Positions 36,506 to 43,980 of a DNA stretch of 43,980 nt are shown in pieces (within the stretch, counting starts at the first letter, position 1; each line of letters begins with the position of its first letter). Position numbers and translations under genes: made by a program. Origin of the DNA: an uncultured Bacteroidota bacterium (lineage in GTDB: Bacteria; Bacteroidota; Bacteroidia; Chitinophagales; Saprospiraceae); the NCBI GenBank assembly GCA_902609095.1, contig CACLQQ010000016.1, positions 1 to 43,980 of the forward strand, read 5' to 3'. The notes beneath the pieces are model-generated. The model did not search any database, had not been told where the DNA came from, and saw only the letters and a program-made list of their open reading frames with translations.

Positions 36506-36898
36506 TCAATTTTTATTTAAGGTTTGAATTTCTGTATGTATTACTCTGATACTATCTAAAAATTCTTTTTGTACTCGAAGCATATCTGTTGGCAATAGAT
36601 CTAATGTTGAATGATTGTGGTGATGATGCCCATGATCATGACTGTGATGGTGATGATGTTCGAAACCTGGAACTTCAATTATATTTTCATTCCATTGGGC
36701 TAATCGAGATGCTAAGTGGAGTTTAATTGAATCGGAATCTGCTATTTTATTCAGTGCATTTCTAGCTTCTTTTGATATTATTAACGATTGATTGTGAATT
36801 TCAAAAGCTTCTGTAAGTATTGGGTCGTGTTTATGACCTCCAAAACAACTAATAAAAAATATAGATATCATAAATATTGTAGGAGGAAGTAATTTCAT
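36506..36898 (-). CDS. Histidine-rich small lipoprotein
   Basis: 130 residues. Lipoprotein signal with lipobox FFISC. The mature part is helical, with a His cluster at about residues 80-95 (HHHHHSHDHGHHHH) that must bind divalent metal such as zinc, nickel or copper, followed by LLPTDMLRVQKEFLDSIR. There is no transport or enzyme motif, so a metal buffer, metallochaperone or sensor at the outer membrane is likely. It is a single gene reading toward the amidohydrolase remnant. The nearest metal genes are the CDF and heavy-metal exporters 6 kb away. Confidence 0.78.
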   Translation of the reverse strand: MKLLPPTIFMISIFFISCFGGHKHDPILTEAFEIHNQSLIISKEARNALNKIADSDSIKLHLASRLAQWNENIIEVPGFEHHHHHSHDHGHHHHNHSTLDLLPTDMLRVQKEFLDSIRVIHTEIQTLNKN

Positions 36899-37083
36899 TC
36901 AATTGCATTATTTCGTGGAAGATAATTTTAGTTTACTATAAAAGTCAATTGATTGGCGAAAGAATGTGTTTCTATTTGTAAAACTTTCCTTTTCATGCAG
37001 TTCTACTAAATTCGTAACATAATCATCTTAATCTTTTCTTATTAAGGAATTAAATACCTCATAGATTGTCTTCATATCAATAG

Positions 37084-38112
37084 ATGATTAGGTATAAAAA
37101 AGTCGAGGCAATTAGTCGAATTAATGCTCTAAGTAGGGCGGGTAAACCATTTGTATTCTTCATAGATTATGATCATGAGAAGATTATAAAATCTGAACAG
37201 CCAGTTGAAGACGTATTGCTTTATGATTTCCTATGACATCATAACCTATCATCGTTAAAAACTATCCAACCAGATTTTTATTTTGATAAATATCCTATAA
37301 GTAATAATGATTATCTCACCAGTTTCGATCAGGTCAAACGAGCATTGCAAAGGGGAGATAGTTATTTAGTTAATCTGGCATTTCCAACATTGGTAAAGAC
37401 CAATCTAAGATTAGAGGAGGTCTTTGTACAAAGTGAGGCTAAGTTTAAAGCTTATGTGCCAGGTGAATTTGTATTCTTTTCACCTGAGAAATTTGTGGAT
37501 ATAATAGAAGACCAGGTATATACCTATCCGATGAAAGGAACGATTGATGCATCTCAACCGGATGCTGAACAACAGATTCATAAGGATTCAAAAGAAATGG
37601 CTGAGAATAGTACGGTGGTTGATTTGCTCCGGAATGACCTCAGTCAAATATCCGCTAAAGTAAGGGTTAACAAATTTAGGTATATTGAAAGAGTTGTCAG
37701 CTTTAATAAAGAACTACTTCAAGTTAGTAGTGAAATTACAGGTTGATTGTTAGAACCTTTGTCAGGTCATTTAGGTGATATATTATTCTCGCTTCTTCCA
37801 GCTGGCAGTATTATAGGAGCACCAAAGACAAAGACTTTGAAGATTATAAATGAGGCAGAAATTACTCCTTGAGGATATTATAAAGGAATTTGTGGTTACT
37901 AGGATGGCAAGAACTTGAGGTCAGGAGTTATGATTAGAATGATACAGTTGGATGATGATCAGAACATGTATTATTATAGTGGATGAGGAATCACTGTACA
38001 GAGTGACCCAGTAAAAGAATATCAAGAATTAATGGATAAAGTCTATATTCAGATTATTAGAGACCATCAAAATAGCAGACGGGAAGATTTGCAATGTTGC
38101 CTATCACAATAG
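37084..38112 (+). pseudogene. pabB: Aminodeoxychorismate synthase component I, five nonsense codons
   Basis: One frame runs from ATG 37084 through the chorismate-binding domain with no frameshift, but stops fall at 37234 (TGA), 37744 (TGA), 37870 (TGA), 37900 (TAG) and 37984 (TGA). Family landmarks between them: QVKRALQRGDSYLVNLAFPT, YPMKGTIDA, STVVDLLRNDLSQI, LLPAGSIIGAPKTKTLKIIN, GYYKGICGY, SGVMIRMI and ITVQSDPVKEYQELMDKV. PabB converts chorismate to aminodeoxychorismate for folate. The 3' end overlaps the dead pabC. The largest piece, 37345-37746, cannot form the active site. Confidence 0.93.
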
Positions 38113-38648
38113 ACGACTAAATGAATCTCGGAAGGAGTGCTTTGGTTATGAAGACTTTATTGACTTAAATGATCACATCTTCATATCAGACTTTCATTAA
38201 AAAGGCATTTATACATGCCGTGTTCCTATACGGTAAAACTATAGAGTTGATAGAATTAAACAAGTACAGGATAAGATCCATCCAGAGTCTGAAAATCGTT
38301 CATCATGATGCCATTGATTATCAACATAAATATGAAGACCGGACAGCATTAGCGAATCCATTTGGTCAGCGTTGTGAGGCCGATGATATTCTAATCATTA
38401 AAGACGGCCGTATAACTGATTCTTATTATTGCAATATTGCCTTTAGAGATAGCGATAGGCGATGGTTGACCCCTTCAGAACCATTGCTAAATGGTACTAA
38501 AAGACAACGGTTATTGGAAAAAGGATTGATTTATAAGCAGAACATTAGAGTCGATGATATTGCACAGTTTGATTAGTTGACTGTGTTTAATAGTATGATT
38601 GAATTAGGGGAGATTCAGATACCCGTACAAAAGGTTTGGAGAGATTAA
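38055..38648 (+). pseudogene. pabC: Class IV aminotransferase (aminodeoxychorismate lyase-like), broken
   Basis: Begins in the end of pabB with LLETIKIADGKICNVAYHNR and RKECFGYEDFIDL, hits stops near 38198, then resumes in another frame (from about 38170) as HAIDYQHKYEDRT-like sequence: DAIDYQHKYEDRTALANPFG, DDILIIKDGRITDSYYCNIA and TPSEPLLNGTKRQRLLEKGL. A TAG at 38574 is followed in frame by LTVFNSMIELGEIQIP, the normal last strand. Bacteroidota place this gene directly after pabB; it would complete p-aminobenzoate synthesis. One frameshift and at least three stops. Confidence 0.88.
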
Positions 38649-38649
38649 A

Positions 38650-38890
38650 ACTCTATTTAACCCAAAAAAGAGATTGATCTGATTCTTTGATCAGCGACTT
38701 TAACCTCTTAAGGATTAAGTTGGCTTTATTTTCTTATCTCTTCTTGGTAGGGTTTCTATTTTACGTTTTGCTTGATCCTTAAGTGCTTTGATATAGGACT
38801 TTTTACCTCCAGAATGAATATTCATTTAGGGCTTTTACAGTAGCAACAAATTGATTCTTAGTTCCGAGAGTAATGGGTGTATAGTCAATT
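38650..38890 (-). pseudogene. Remnant of a short uncharacterised gene
   Basis: On the minus strand, DYTPITLGTKNQFVATVKAL continues briefly and then, one frame over, HSGGKKSYIKALKDQAKRK and IETLPRRDKKIKPT to a stop. The two pieces read as one small basic protein with a frameshift near 38815. I cannot name the family. It lies downstream of the desaturase-like gene on the same strand. Confidence 0.4.
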
Positions 38891-38891
38891 A

Positions 38892-39914
38892 CTATTCGCT
38901 GAATCCATACTTTACTTGTTTGGAAAATGTATCAGGAAACTCTTCCACACCTGGAAAGCCTAAACGGATATCTCGTCCATTCTCAGGTATATATGCTGTA
39001 CCGAAAAGATAATCCCAGATAACCAAGCTCAAACCAAAATTGACCCCATAACGACGCTCTTCAGGTATGTTATAGGCATGATGCCAGATGTGCATCTCAG
39101 GACTATTAAAGAGTTTCTTCATAATTGGACTCAACACTATAACTCCAGCCCCTACACAAGCTCCAATGGTTAACAATTGAGTGGACAAAGATGCAGATGG
39201 TGCTAACAGATTGAGGTCAAATAGATTTAAGGCTACAGGTAGGCCTATCAGTCCTCCTAAGATTCCTCCAGTAACTCGTGAGTTGATGCTGATATTAGAA
39301 TGATTATAATGACCCACGGCTAAGGTGAATATGTGTATTACAAAGAAATCATAAAGTCCTATTCCTAATAGTGCAAGAGGAAGATACTCTATGGTACGAT
39401 AGACAATTGTCTCCATCCAATGGTATCTCAGATGAGCTGCAAATCCCATCTGCGTTACCGAGTGATGGACTTTATGAAATCGCCATAAGAACTCAACACG
39501 ATGCAATAGACGATGAGTCCACCATTGAACGAAGTCTCTGATAAGAAATCCAGTAATGAGGATAGCCCACATAGGCCATTGATACATAGGATTAATTGAT
39601 TTTAGGTCAATTCCTGAAATGGTAAGAACGCTGTGATTAACGAAATTAACTACAACATCAGAAGCAGCATTATAGATGATTAAACTGAATAAGAAGAAGT
39701 TGAAAAACATATAAAATGCATCCAACCAAAAGTCTTTTCTAAATTTCGATTGATCCGTCCTCCAGGGTCTCATCCATTCCAACAAAAAAAAGAATAGTGA
39801 TACTCCTATCAGCCAATAGAAATAGTTATGCCAAGATGGATTGGTGATTTCATGCCATAGATATCCTGCATAACCGCTATAACCATCTAATATGACTCTG
39901 ATGTAATAAGGCAT
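38892..39914 (-). CDS. Sterol desaturase / fatty acid hydroxylase superfamily protein
   Basis: 340 residues with about six to seven hydrophobic segments. The superfamily's di-iron histidine boxes are present: HRLLHR, then FHKVHHS, the HYH-type site (LRYHWME), GHYNHSNI, and the last box MHIWHHAYNIPEE. These membrane enzymes use oxygen to hydroxylate or desaturate lipids; the substrate cannot be told. The start is an ATG at 39914, 22 bases after uvrC on the same strand, so it is probably part of an mgsA-uvrC transcript. Intact over its length. Confidence 0.9.
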   Translation of the reverse strand: MPYYIRVILDGYSGYAGYLWHEITNPSWHNYFYWLIGVSLFFFLLEWMRPWRTDQSKFRKDFWLDAFYMFFNFFLFSLIIYNAASDVVVNFVNHSVLTISGIDLKSINPMYQWPMWAILITGFLIRDFVQWWTHRLLHRVEFLWRFHKVHHSVTQMGFAAHLRYHWMETIVYRTIEYLPLALLGIGLYDFFVIHIFTLAVGHYNHSNISINSRVTGGILGGLIGLPVALNLFDLNLLAPSASLSTQLLTIGACVGAGVIVLSPIMKKLFNSPEMHIWHHAYNIPEERRYGVNFGLSLVIWDYLFGTAYIPENGRDIRLGFPGVEEFPDTFSKQVKYGFSE

Positions 39915-39936
39915 ATAATATTAACGAATTAATTGC

Positions 39937-41745
39937 TTATTCGTTGTTAGTCGATAAAGCATTGATGACCAATTTAGCCTTTTGATTTCCGATAACCTCA
40001 GCGATTTCTTCGATTGCTGCTGATTTAATTCTTTTGACTGACTTAAAGTGCTTTAGCAAATCATCAGTAGTTTTCTTTCCGATTCCTTTGATATTGAGCA
40101 GGGAGCTTTTAGTAAAGTTCTGTGATCTACGATCTCTGTGGTAATTGATTGCGAATCTATGAGCTTCATCTCGAGCTTGTTGGATGAGCTTTAGCGATTC
40201 TGATTTCTTATTGATATAGACAGGAATAGGATCATTTGGAAAGTATATTTCTTCAAGTTTTTTGGCGATTCCTATCACTGTTATTTTATTCCTCAGGTTT
40301 AGTAGATCAATACTCTGCATCGCCGAACTAAGTTGGCCTTTGCCGCCATCTATTACTATTAACTGCGGCAAAGGTTGCTCTTCATCTAAGAGCCTCTTAT
40401 ACCTCCTGTAAACGATCTCTACCATTGAGGCAAAGTCATCAGGACCTATCACTGTCTTTATCTTAAACTTGCGATAGTCCTTTTTTGACGGTTTTGCATT
40501 TTTGAATACAACACAACTGGCAGTAGGATTAGTCCCTTGGATATTACTGTTATCAAAACACTCAATATGATAAGGGATTTCATCCATACTAAGATCTGAC
40601 TTGAGAGTCTTCAGAATCCGTTCAGCAGGGGGGTGCTTGCGTATATGGGCTAAGCTTTCCTTCTTTTTTTGGAGTAAGAAGTATTTCACGTTCTTTTGGG
40701 ATAATTCTAAAAGTTTCCGCTTGTCCCCCTTCTGAGGTATGGTTATGAAAATATCTTTTTCTGTAATTTCTACTTTTTCACTCAGTATGAGCTCCTCAGA
40801 TATACTATTATATTTCCGTCTGATCTCTGGTATAGCATAGGACAGAATTTCACTATGGTCAGTGTCGAGATTCATTTTGACTTCGATGGTATCAGTATTA
40901 ATGACTGCACCGTTAATGACTTTCATGTAGTTAATGTATGCCCATTCTTCATTGCCATCAATTGAGAACACATCCACATCGTAGATGGTTTGGCTTACTA
41001 CAGTTGACTTGGCCTGATATTGTTCGAACAGCCCTAATTTCTCTTTCATCTGTGCGGCTCGTTCAAATTCGAGTCCTTCTGCCAATCGAGCCATTTCATC
41101 CTTAATGTAATCTTTGACCGGTTTGAATTTACCGTTGAGGATATTTTTTACCTGGTCTATAGATTTATTATAGTCCTCTTCATTTTGCAGCGCTACACAT
41201 GGTCCAAGACAGTTGCCGATGTGATACTCTAAACAGACTTTGAATTTCCCTTTCTCGATATTGTCATGAGTAAGATTTAGCTTACAGGTCCTAATCGGAA
41301 AGAGAGTTTTGATGAGTTCAAAAATCTGCTTAGTCTTAAACTTGGAGGTATATGGCCCAAAATATTGAGAGCCATCACGGATAACTTTCCTGGTGAAATA
41401 GACTCTTGGGAAGCGTTCTTTTTTGATACAGAGATAGGTATAAGACTTACCATCCTTGAGCATGACATTATACCGAGGCTGAAATTTTTTAATGAGCGTA
41501 TTCTCTAAGATTAATGCATCTGATTCAGTCTCAACTATGGTAAAATCCAAGTTAGCAGCATTCTTGACCATAACCCTTGTTCTATAAGCTTGGTGTTTTT
41601 TGTTGCCGAAATAGGAGTTTACTCTATTTCTTAAATTTTTAGCTTTCCCGACATATATGATCGTTCCTTTGGCATCGTAATATTTATAGACACCTGGGGA
41701 CCGCGGTATGGTCTCAGCTATATTCTTATAGTCCTCGGTAGTCAA
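39937..41745 (-). CDS. uvrC: Excinuclease ABC subunit C
   Basis: 602 residues, usual length, doing the two incisions of nucleotide excision repair. The N-terminal GIY-YIG domain (GVY at 18-20, YVG at 31-33, then KAKNLRNRV) makes the 3' cut. A cysteine cluster (RTCKLNL, VCLEYHIGNCLGPC) and the UVR motif (DEMARLAEGLEFERAAQMKE) follow. The RNase H-like domain with ECFDNSNIQG and IVIDGGKGQL makes the 5' cut, and tandem HhH motifs (NIKGIGKKTTDDLLKHF) bind DNA. The start codon is TTG, immediately after the mgsA stop with no gap. Confidence 0.97.
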   Translation of the reverse strand: MTTEDYKNIAETIPRSPGVYKYYDAKGTIIYVGKAKNLRNRVNSYFGNKKHQAYRTRVMVKNAANLDFTIVETESDALILENTLIKKFQPRYNVMLKDGKSYTYLCIKKERFPRVYFTRKVIRDGSQYFGPYTSKFKTKQIFELIKTLFPIRTCKLNLTHDNIEKGKFKVCLEYHIGNCLGPCVALQNEEDYNKSIDQVKNILNGKFKPVKDYIKDEMARLAEGLEFERAAQMKEKLGLFEQYQAKSTVVSQTIYDVDVFSIDGNEEWAYINYMKVINGAVINTDTIEVKMNLDTDHSEILSYAIPEIRRKYNSISEELILSEKVEITEKDIFITIPQKGDKRKLLELSQKNVKYFLLQKKKESLAHIRKHPPAERILKTLKSDLSMDEIPYHIECFDNSNIQGTNPTASCVVFKNAKPSKKDYRKFKIKTVIGPDDFASMVEIVYRRYKRLLDEEQPLPQLIVIDGGKGQLSSAMQSIDLLNLRNKITVIGIAKKLEEIYFPNDPIPVYINKKSESLKLIQQARDEAHRFAINYHRDRRSQNFTKSSLLNIKGIGKKTTDDLLKHFKSVKRIKSAAIEEIAEVIGNQKAKLVINALSTNNE

Positions 41746-42114
41746 TTATCCAGCGGATGTTCCTTTTAAAAACAGTTTTGCACTGGCAGGGTTCGTAGCC
41801 AGAGGTATATTATGCACATCACATAACCTCATCAACATCTGCACATCAGGTTCGTGTGGATGCTTATCTAGTGGATCTCTGAAAAAGATGATCATATTTA
41901 TATTTTTTTCGGCAACCATAGAAGCTATCTGAGCATCCCCGCCTAAAGGACCAGATAGTAATCGGATCACATTGAATCCTGCATTTTCGATATGCTTACC
42001 CGTCGTTCCTGTGGCAAATAGCTCGGCATTCTCGATATAGTTTCTATTCTGCAAAATAAATGATACTAACTCTGCTTTCTTACCATCATGAGCTATTAGT
42101 GCAATCTTTTTCAT
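41746..42114 (-). CDS. mgsA: Methylglyoxal synthase
   Basis: 122 residues. Converts dihydroxyacetone phosphate to methylglyoxal and phosphate, a bypass that relieves sugar-phosphate stress. Signature residues: [13 protein letters not shown], the phosphate-binding ATGTTGKHI, the catalytic Asp in [29 protein letters not shown] and the closing [10 protein letters not shown]. First gene of the mgsA-uvrC-desaturase run, with a -7 box upstream at 42132-42139. The TAA abuts the TTG start of uvrC. Confidence 0.95.
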   Translation of the reverse strand: MKKIALIAHDGKKAELVSFILQNRNYIENAELFATGTTGKHIENAGFNVIRLLSGPLGGDAQIASMVAEKNINMIIFFRDPLDKHPHEPDVQMLMRLCDVHNIPLATNPASAKLFLKGTSAG

Positions 42115-42131
42115 GTATTATAACTTATTTA

Positions 42132-42139
42132 CAAAGTTA
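42132..42139 (-). promoter_or_regulatory. Candidate -7 box for mgsA-uvrC unit
   Basis: On the minus strand this reads TAACTTTG, an exact TAnnTTTG match, ending 17 bases before the mgsA ATG. Confidence 0.45.
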
Positions 42140-42234
42140 ACAGCATAATATTCGGTTTGCTATAACGGTCATACCTAAAATTGTTAGCTTGATTCATGAT
42201 TAATGAGTTGATGATGCTCTAAACTTTTAGCATT

Positions 42235-42498
42235 TTGCCGATCTTTTATAATTGCTGGATAGATTTGGACAGTATGAGCATGTGTGCATTAGACCCAAAG
42301 ATTGGTGAAAGTGCTATTGTCAAGACCTTTTATAAAATTAGTATGGCTGGCAAAATATTCACTATTGGCATCCTAACAGATAGTATAAGAATCATAATGT
42401 TCAGAGAATATCCTTTCAGAGGAGCATGTTGTTTGGTGCTAGATAAAACTTATTTTGCTATTTGCAAGTCAGAAGAACAATCGTTATTAAACTATTAG
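42235..42498 (+). pseudogene. feoA: Decayed FeoA-domain gene
   Basis: From about 42275 the frame reads MCALDPKIGESAIVKTFYK, then IGILTDSIRIIMFREYPF and FAICKSEEQSLL. This follows the FeoA (SH3-like) layout GESAIVK, then MGxLPGxxIxVxxxAPxGDP, then LxLxxxEA, but the conserved Gly-Pro-Gly of the central turn and the GDP box are gone. FeoA is a cytoplasmic accessory of the ferrous iron transporter FeoB. The sequence before 42275 is not FeoA-like. Because the key turns are lost and feoB is deleted, I call it a pseudogene although one frame is open. Confidence 0.7.
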
Positions 42499-42524
42499 AA
42501 AAAAAATAATTGGAGAATAGCTTC

Positions 42525-42609
42525 AAAATAGCCCTTAATGGCGATCCTAACAGTGGAAAGTCTATCTTATGCAGTGCCACATTATGGCTTTATCAAAAGA
42601 TGATTGTTT
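42525..42609 (+). pseudogene. feoB: 5' remnant of feoB (G1 motif only)
   Basis: KIALNGDPNSGKSILCSATL then WLYQKMI matches the FeoB N-terminus (KIALxGNPNSGKSxLFNxLTGLxQK), including the P-loop GxPNSGKS. The rest of the roughly 700-codon transporter is absent: within 50 bases the next gene begins. A large internal or 3' deletion removed ferrous iron uptake here. Confidence 0.75.
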
Positions 42610-42654
42610 TTAGGCGATTATTTCAACTTAATTAAACAATAAATTATTTGAGGA

Positions 42655-43326
42655 ATGTCAGAGCAACATCAGAAAAAGGAGGTAAAAACATTATGGGTGG
42701 TATTACTATCTGCGGTTATCATGGTTGTAGAAATATTTTATGGAATTACTACTAACTCAATGGCATTACTAACCGATGGTATCCATATGGGCTCACACGT
42801 ATTAGCCATTGGTTTAAGTTGGTTGGCTTACGTTGCTGTTCGAAGGGTATCAAATAGTGATGAGTTCACGGGTAATTCAGATAAGATTCTTTCGCTATCG
42901 GGTTATAGTAGTGGATTGTTACTATTGTTATTTTCAATAGGCATTATGTATGAAGCCGTGATGAGGCTCTTTAATCCTCTTGATATTGAGTATAGAGAAG
43001 CTATGATAATAGCATGTATTGGTTTGGTTGTGAATGTTGCAAGTGCATTTCTATTACATCATGATCATGAGGATTCAGATCATAATATACGAGCCGCTTA
43101 CATACATGTTCTTGCGGATGCATTGACGAGTTTAGCAGCTATTTTTGGCTTGTGGGCAGCAATGTTTTGGAATCTTCCTTTTGTAGATACTATTGCAGCG
43201 GGGATTGGTTCAATTGTAATTATAAAGTGGTCGATTGGTCTGTTAAAAGACTCGGGTGCAGTTTTACTTGATGTAGAAACAAAAAGTAAAGGTCATCATG
43301 GATGTGGACATTTACATCACCATTAA
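42655..43326 (+). CDS. Cation diffusion facilitator (DmeF-like), short form
   Basis: 223 residues with about six membrane helices. Metal site in helix 2 (MALLTDGIHMGSHVLAIGLS) and helix 5 (HVLADALTSLAAI) with the Asp-His pairs of CDF exporters. An inter-helix His-rich loop (LLHHDHEDSDHN) and a short His tail (GHHGCGHLHHH) replace the usual 80-residue C-terminal cytoplasmic domain. CDF proteins export zinc, cobalt, iron or manganese in exchange for protons. The HMGSH form resembles DmeF-type carriers, but they are normally longer. It starts 45 bases after the feoB remnant and precedes another metal exporter. Confidence 0.88.
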   Translation: MSEQHQKKEVKTLWVVLLSAVIMVVEIFYGITTNSMALLTDGIHMGSHVLAIGLSWLAYVAVRRVSNSDEFTGNSDKILSLSGYSSGLLLLLFSIGIMYEAVMRLFNPLDIEYREAMIIACIGLVVNVASAFLLHHDHEDSDHNIRAAYIHVLADALTSLAAIFGLWAAMFWNLPFVDTIAAGIGSIVIIKWSIGLLKDSGAVLLDVETKSKGHHGCGHLHHH

Positions 43327-43402
43327 TACAGATGCGGTCTGGTCTTAAGAATTATCCAATGCTGATTAAATTCCTAAATCGTATTACGACAAACATATTA
43401 TT

Positions 43403-43980
43403 ATGGAGTTCATTTTAGTTAAACTTGAAGCAGCAGGTGTAATAGGTGGCTATGTATTCCTATCTATTATTGGCTTTGCTTTAATCACTTTTGCAGCTCG
43501 TAAAAGGCGTAATGTTGCTAATCAGATTGGACCTAAATGGGCACATCCTATAATTGGTTCATTGTTAGGGGCAATACCCGGATGTGGAGCAACTATTGTG
43601 GTATCATCATTATATAAAAATAACAAAATATCATTTGGGGGCCTGTTTGCAACCTTCGTCAGTACATTAGGAGAAGGTTCGTTTGTCTTGTTAGGTGCTT
43701 CTGATGAAGCTGATGTCATAGGAAATATCGAAGCTTATATTACTATTACGATTTTTGGAATTATTGCAGGAATAATTTTTGGTTATGTAGCTGATGCGTT
43801 AGGAATAAGAATCAATTCAGGAGACACTTCAGAGAAACCGTCATCTAATGAAGATTTCCATCCCGAACCGCTCTCACTTGCAGGCTTGCTTGTTGAGAAA
43901 TTTGGGTTTTATCTCATTATAGTATTGGCAGTTTTGTTAGCTCCGGGTTCAATCATGGCCTTCTGGGGTGGAGGAATAGA
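43403..43980 (+). CDS. Putative heavy-metal/manganese exporter (ArsP_2-like), cut by right edge
   Basis: The open frame starts at ATG 43403 (MEFILVKLEAAGVIGG) and runs off the window; 192 codons are visible. About five helices are seen. The sequence HPIIGSLLGAIPGCGATIVV with a buried cysteine, followed by FGGLFATFVSTLGEGSFVLL, fits the 10-helix 'heavy-metal exporter' family often called a putative manganese transporter. Charged loops (SGDTSEKPSSNEDFHPEP) separate the halves. It follows the CDF gene by 76 bases and probably acts with it in metal export. The family call rests on motif memory, so the substrate is open. Confidence 0.65.
   Translation, partial: MEFILVKLEAAGVIGGYVFLSIIGFALITFAARKRRNVANQIGPKWAHPIIGSLLGAIPGCGATIVVSSLYKNNKISFGGLFATFVSTLGEGSFVLLGASDEADVIGNIEAYITITIFGIIAGIIFGYVADALGIRINSGDTSEKPSSNEDFHPEPLSLAGLLVEKFGFYLIIVLAVLLAPGSIMAFWGGGI

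Noticed and set aside
37234-37986. Stop-codon reassignment (for example TGA as Gly, Arg or Trp) to explain TGA in pabB
   Set aside because: TAG and TAA also interrupt other frames, expected residues at the TGA sites differ, and ruvC ends at TGA at the expected length.
42235-42498. A novel 87-residue protein
   Set aside because: Its layout follows FeoA with lost key residues, and a FeoB P-loop remnant comes next, so decay of feoAB explains it better.
1-43980. All lesions as sequencing errors
   Set aside because: Long genes such as carB, uvrC, mutL and the purF-like gene (over 8 kb together) are free of errors, and lesions cluster in dispensable genes with many per gene. Read data would be needed for a final decision.

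Overview
The window looks like a chromosomal segment of a low-GC member of the Bacteroidota. The basis is: elements resembling the phylum's TAnnTTTG (-7) promoter box upstream of several genes; an Oar/TonB-dependent receptor; two tandem OmpH/Skp-like chaperones; a CarB without the C-terminal MGS-like domain; a DUF4230 protein; M28 and fasciclin proteins; and a cluster of a small membrane protein, mutL, two rhomboids and an EEP-family protein that I recall as common in this phylum. Order-level placement (Saprospirales- or Chitinophagales-like) is only a guess. I see no tRNA, rRNA, CRISPR array, insertion sequence, integrase or phage gene.

Layout. 1-2221: two decayed surface-polysaccharide-type genes (a membrane protein on the minus strand and a family 2 glycosyltransferase on the plus strand). 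2302-3324: a fasciclin protein with promoter and terminator, then an orphan ORF. 3360-5839 (minus): an M28 lipoprotein peptidase and cysS. 5935-10655 (minus): small membrane protein, mutL, rhomboid, rhomboid, EEP protein. 10737-16700 (plus): long PurF-like amidotransferase, SPOR lipoprotein, two Skp/OmpH proteins, YhhN protein, a membrane-anchored hypothetical, exonuclease III. 16717-19112 (minus): a dead and a live copy of a thioredoxin/TPR protein. 19305-22201 (plus): class III aminotransferase, Tat-exported glycosylasparaginase, CutC. 22280-26432 (minus): OPT and POT peptide transporters and a DUF4230 protein. 26548-29846: a wrecked Oar-type TonB receptor. 29970-33322: ruvC, greA, HIT, and two pseudogenes (FrnE-like DsbA, 2-hydroxyacid dehydrogenase). 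33400-36222: carB. 36396-38890: an amidohydrolase tail, a His-rich lipoprotein, dead pabB and pabC, and a further remnant. 38892-42114 (minus): mgsA, uvrC, sterol-desaturase-like protein. 42235-43980: a feoA/feoB remnant, a CDF metal exporter, and a putative heavy-metal/manganese exporter cut by the right edge.

The main theme is selective decay. Information processing and nucleotide metabolism (cysS, mutL, uvrC, ruvC, greA, carB, purF-like, xth) read cleanly, while about ten accessory or biosynthetic genes are broken by nonsense changes, frameshifts or large deletions: glycosyltransferase, TonB receptor, pabB and pabC, feoAB, SerA-like dehydrogenase, FrnE-like oxidoreductase, a thioredoxin paralogue and an amidohydrolase. 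Peptide transporters and a glycosylasparaginase remain intact. The inference is a lineage losing p-aminobenzoate synthesis, Feo ferrous-iron uptake and one TonB uptake system while relying on external peptides or glycopeptides, as in recent host association or a nutrient-rich niche. All three stop codons interrupt the dead genes, so stop-codon reassignment does not explain them.
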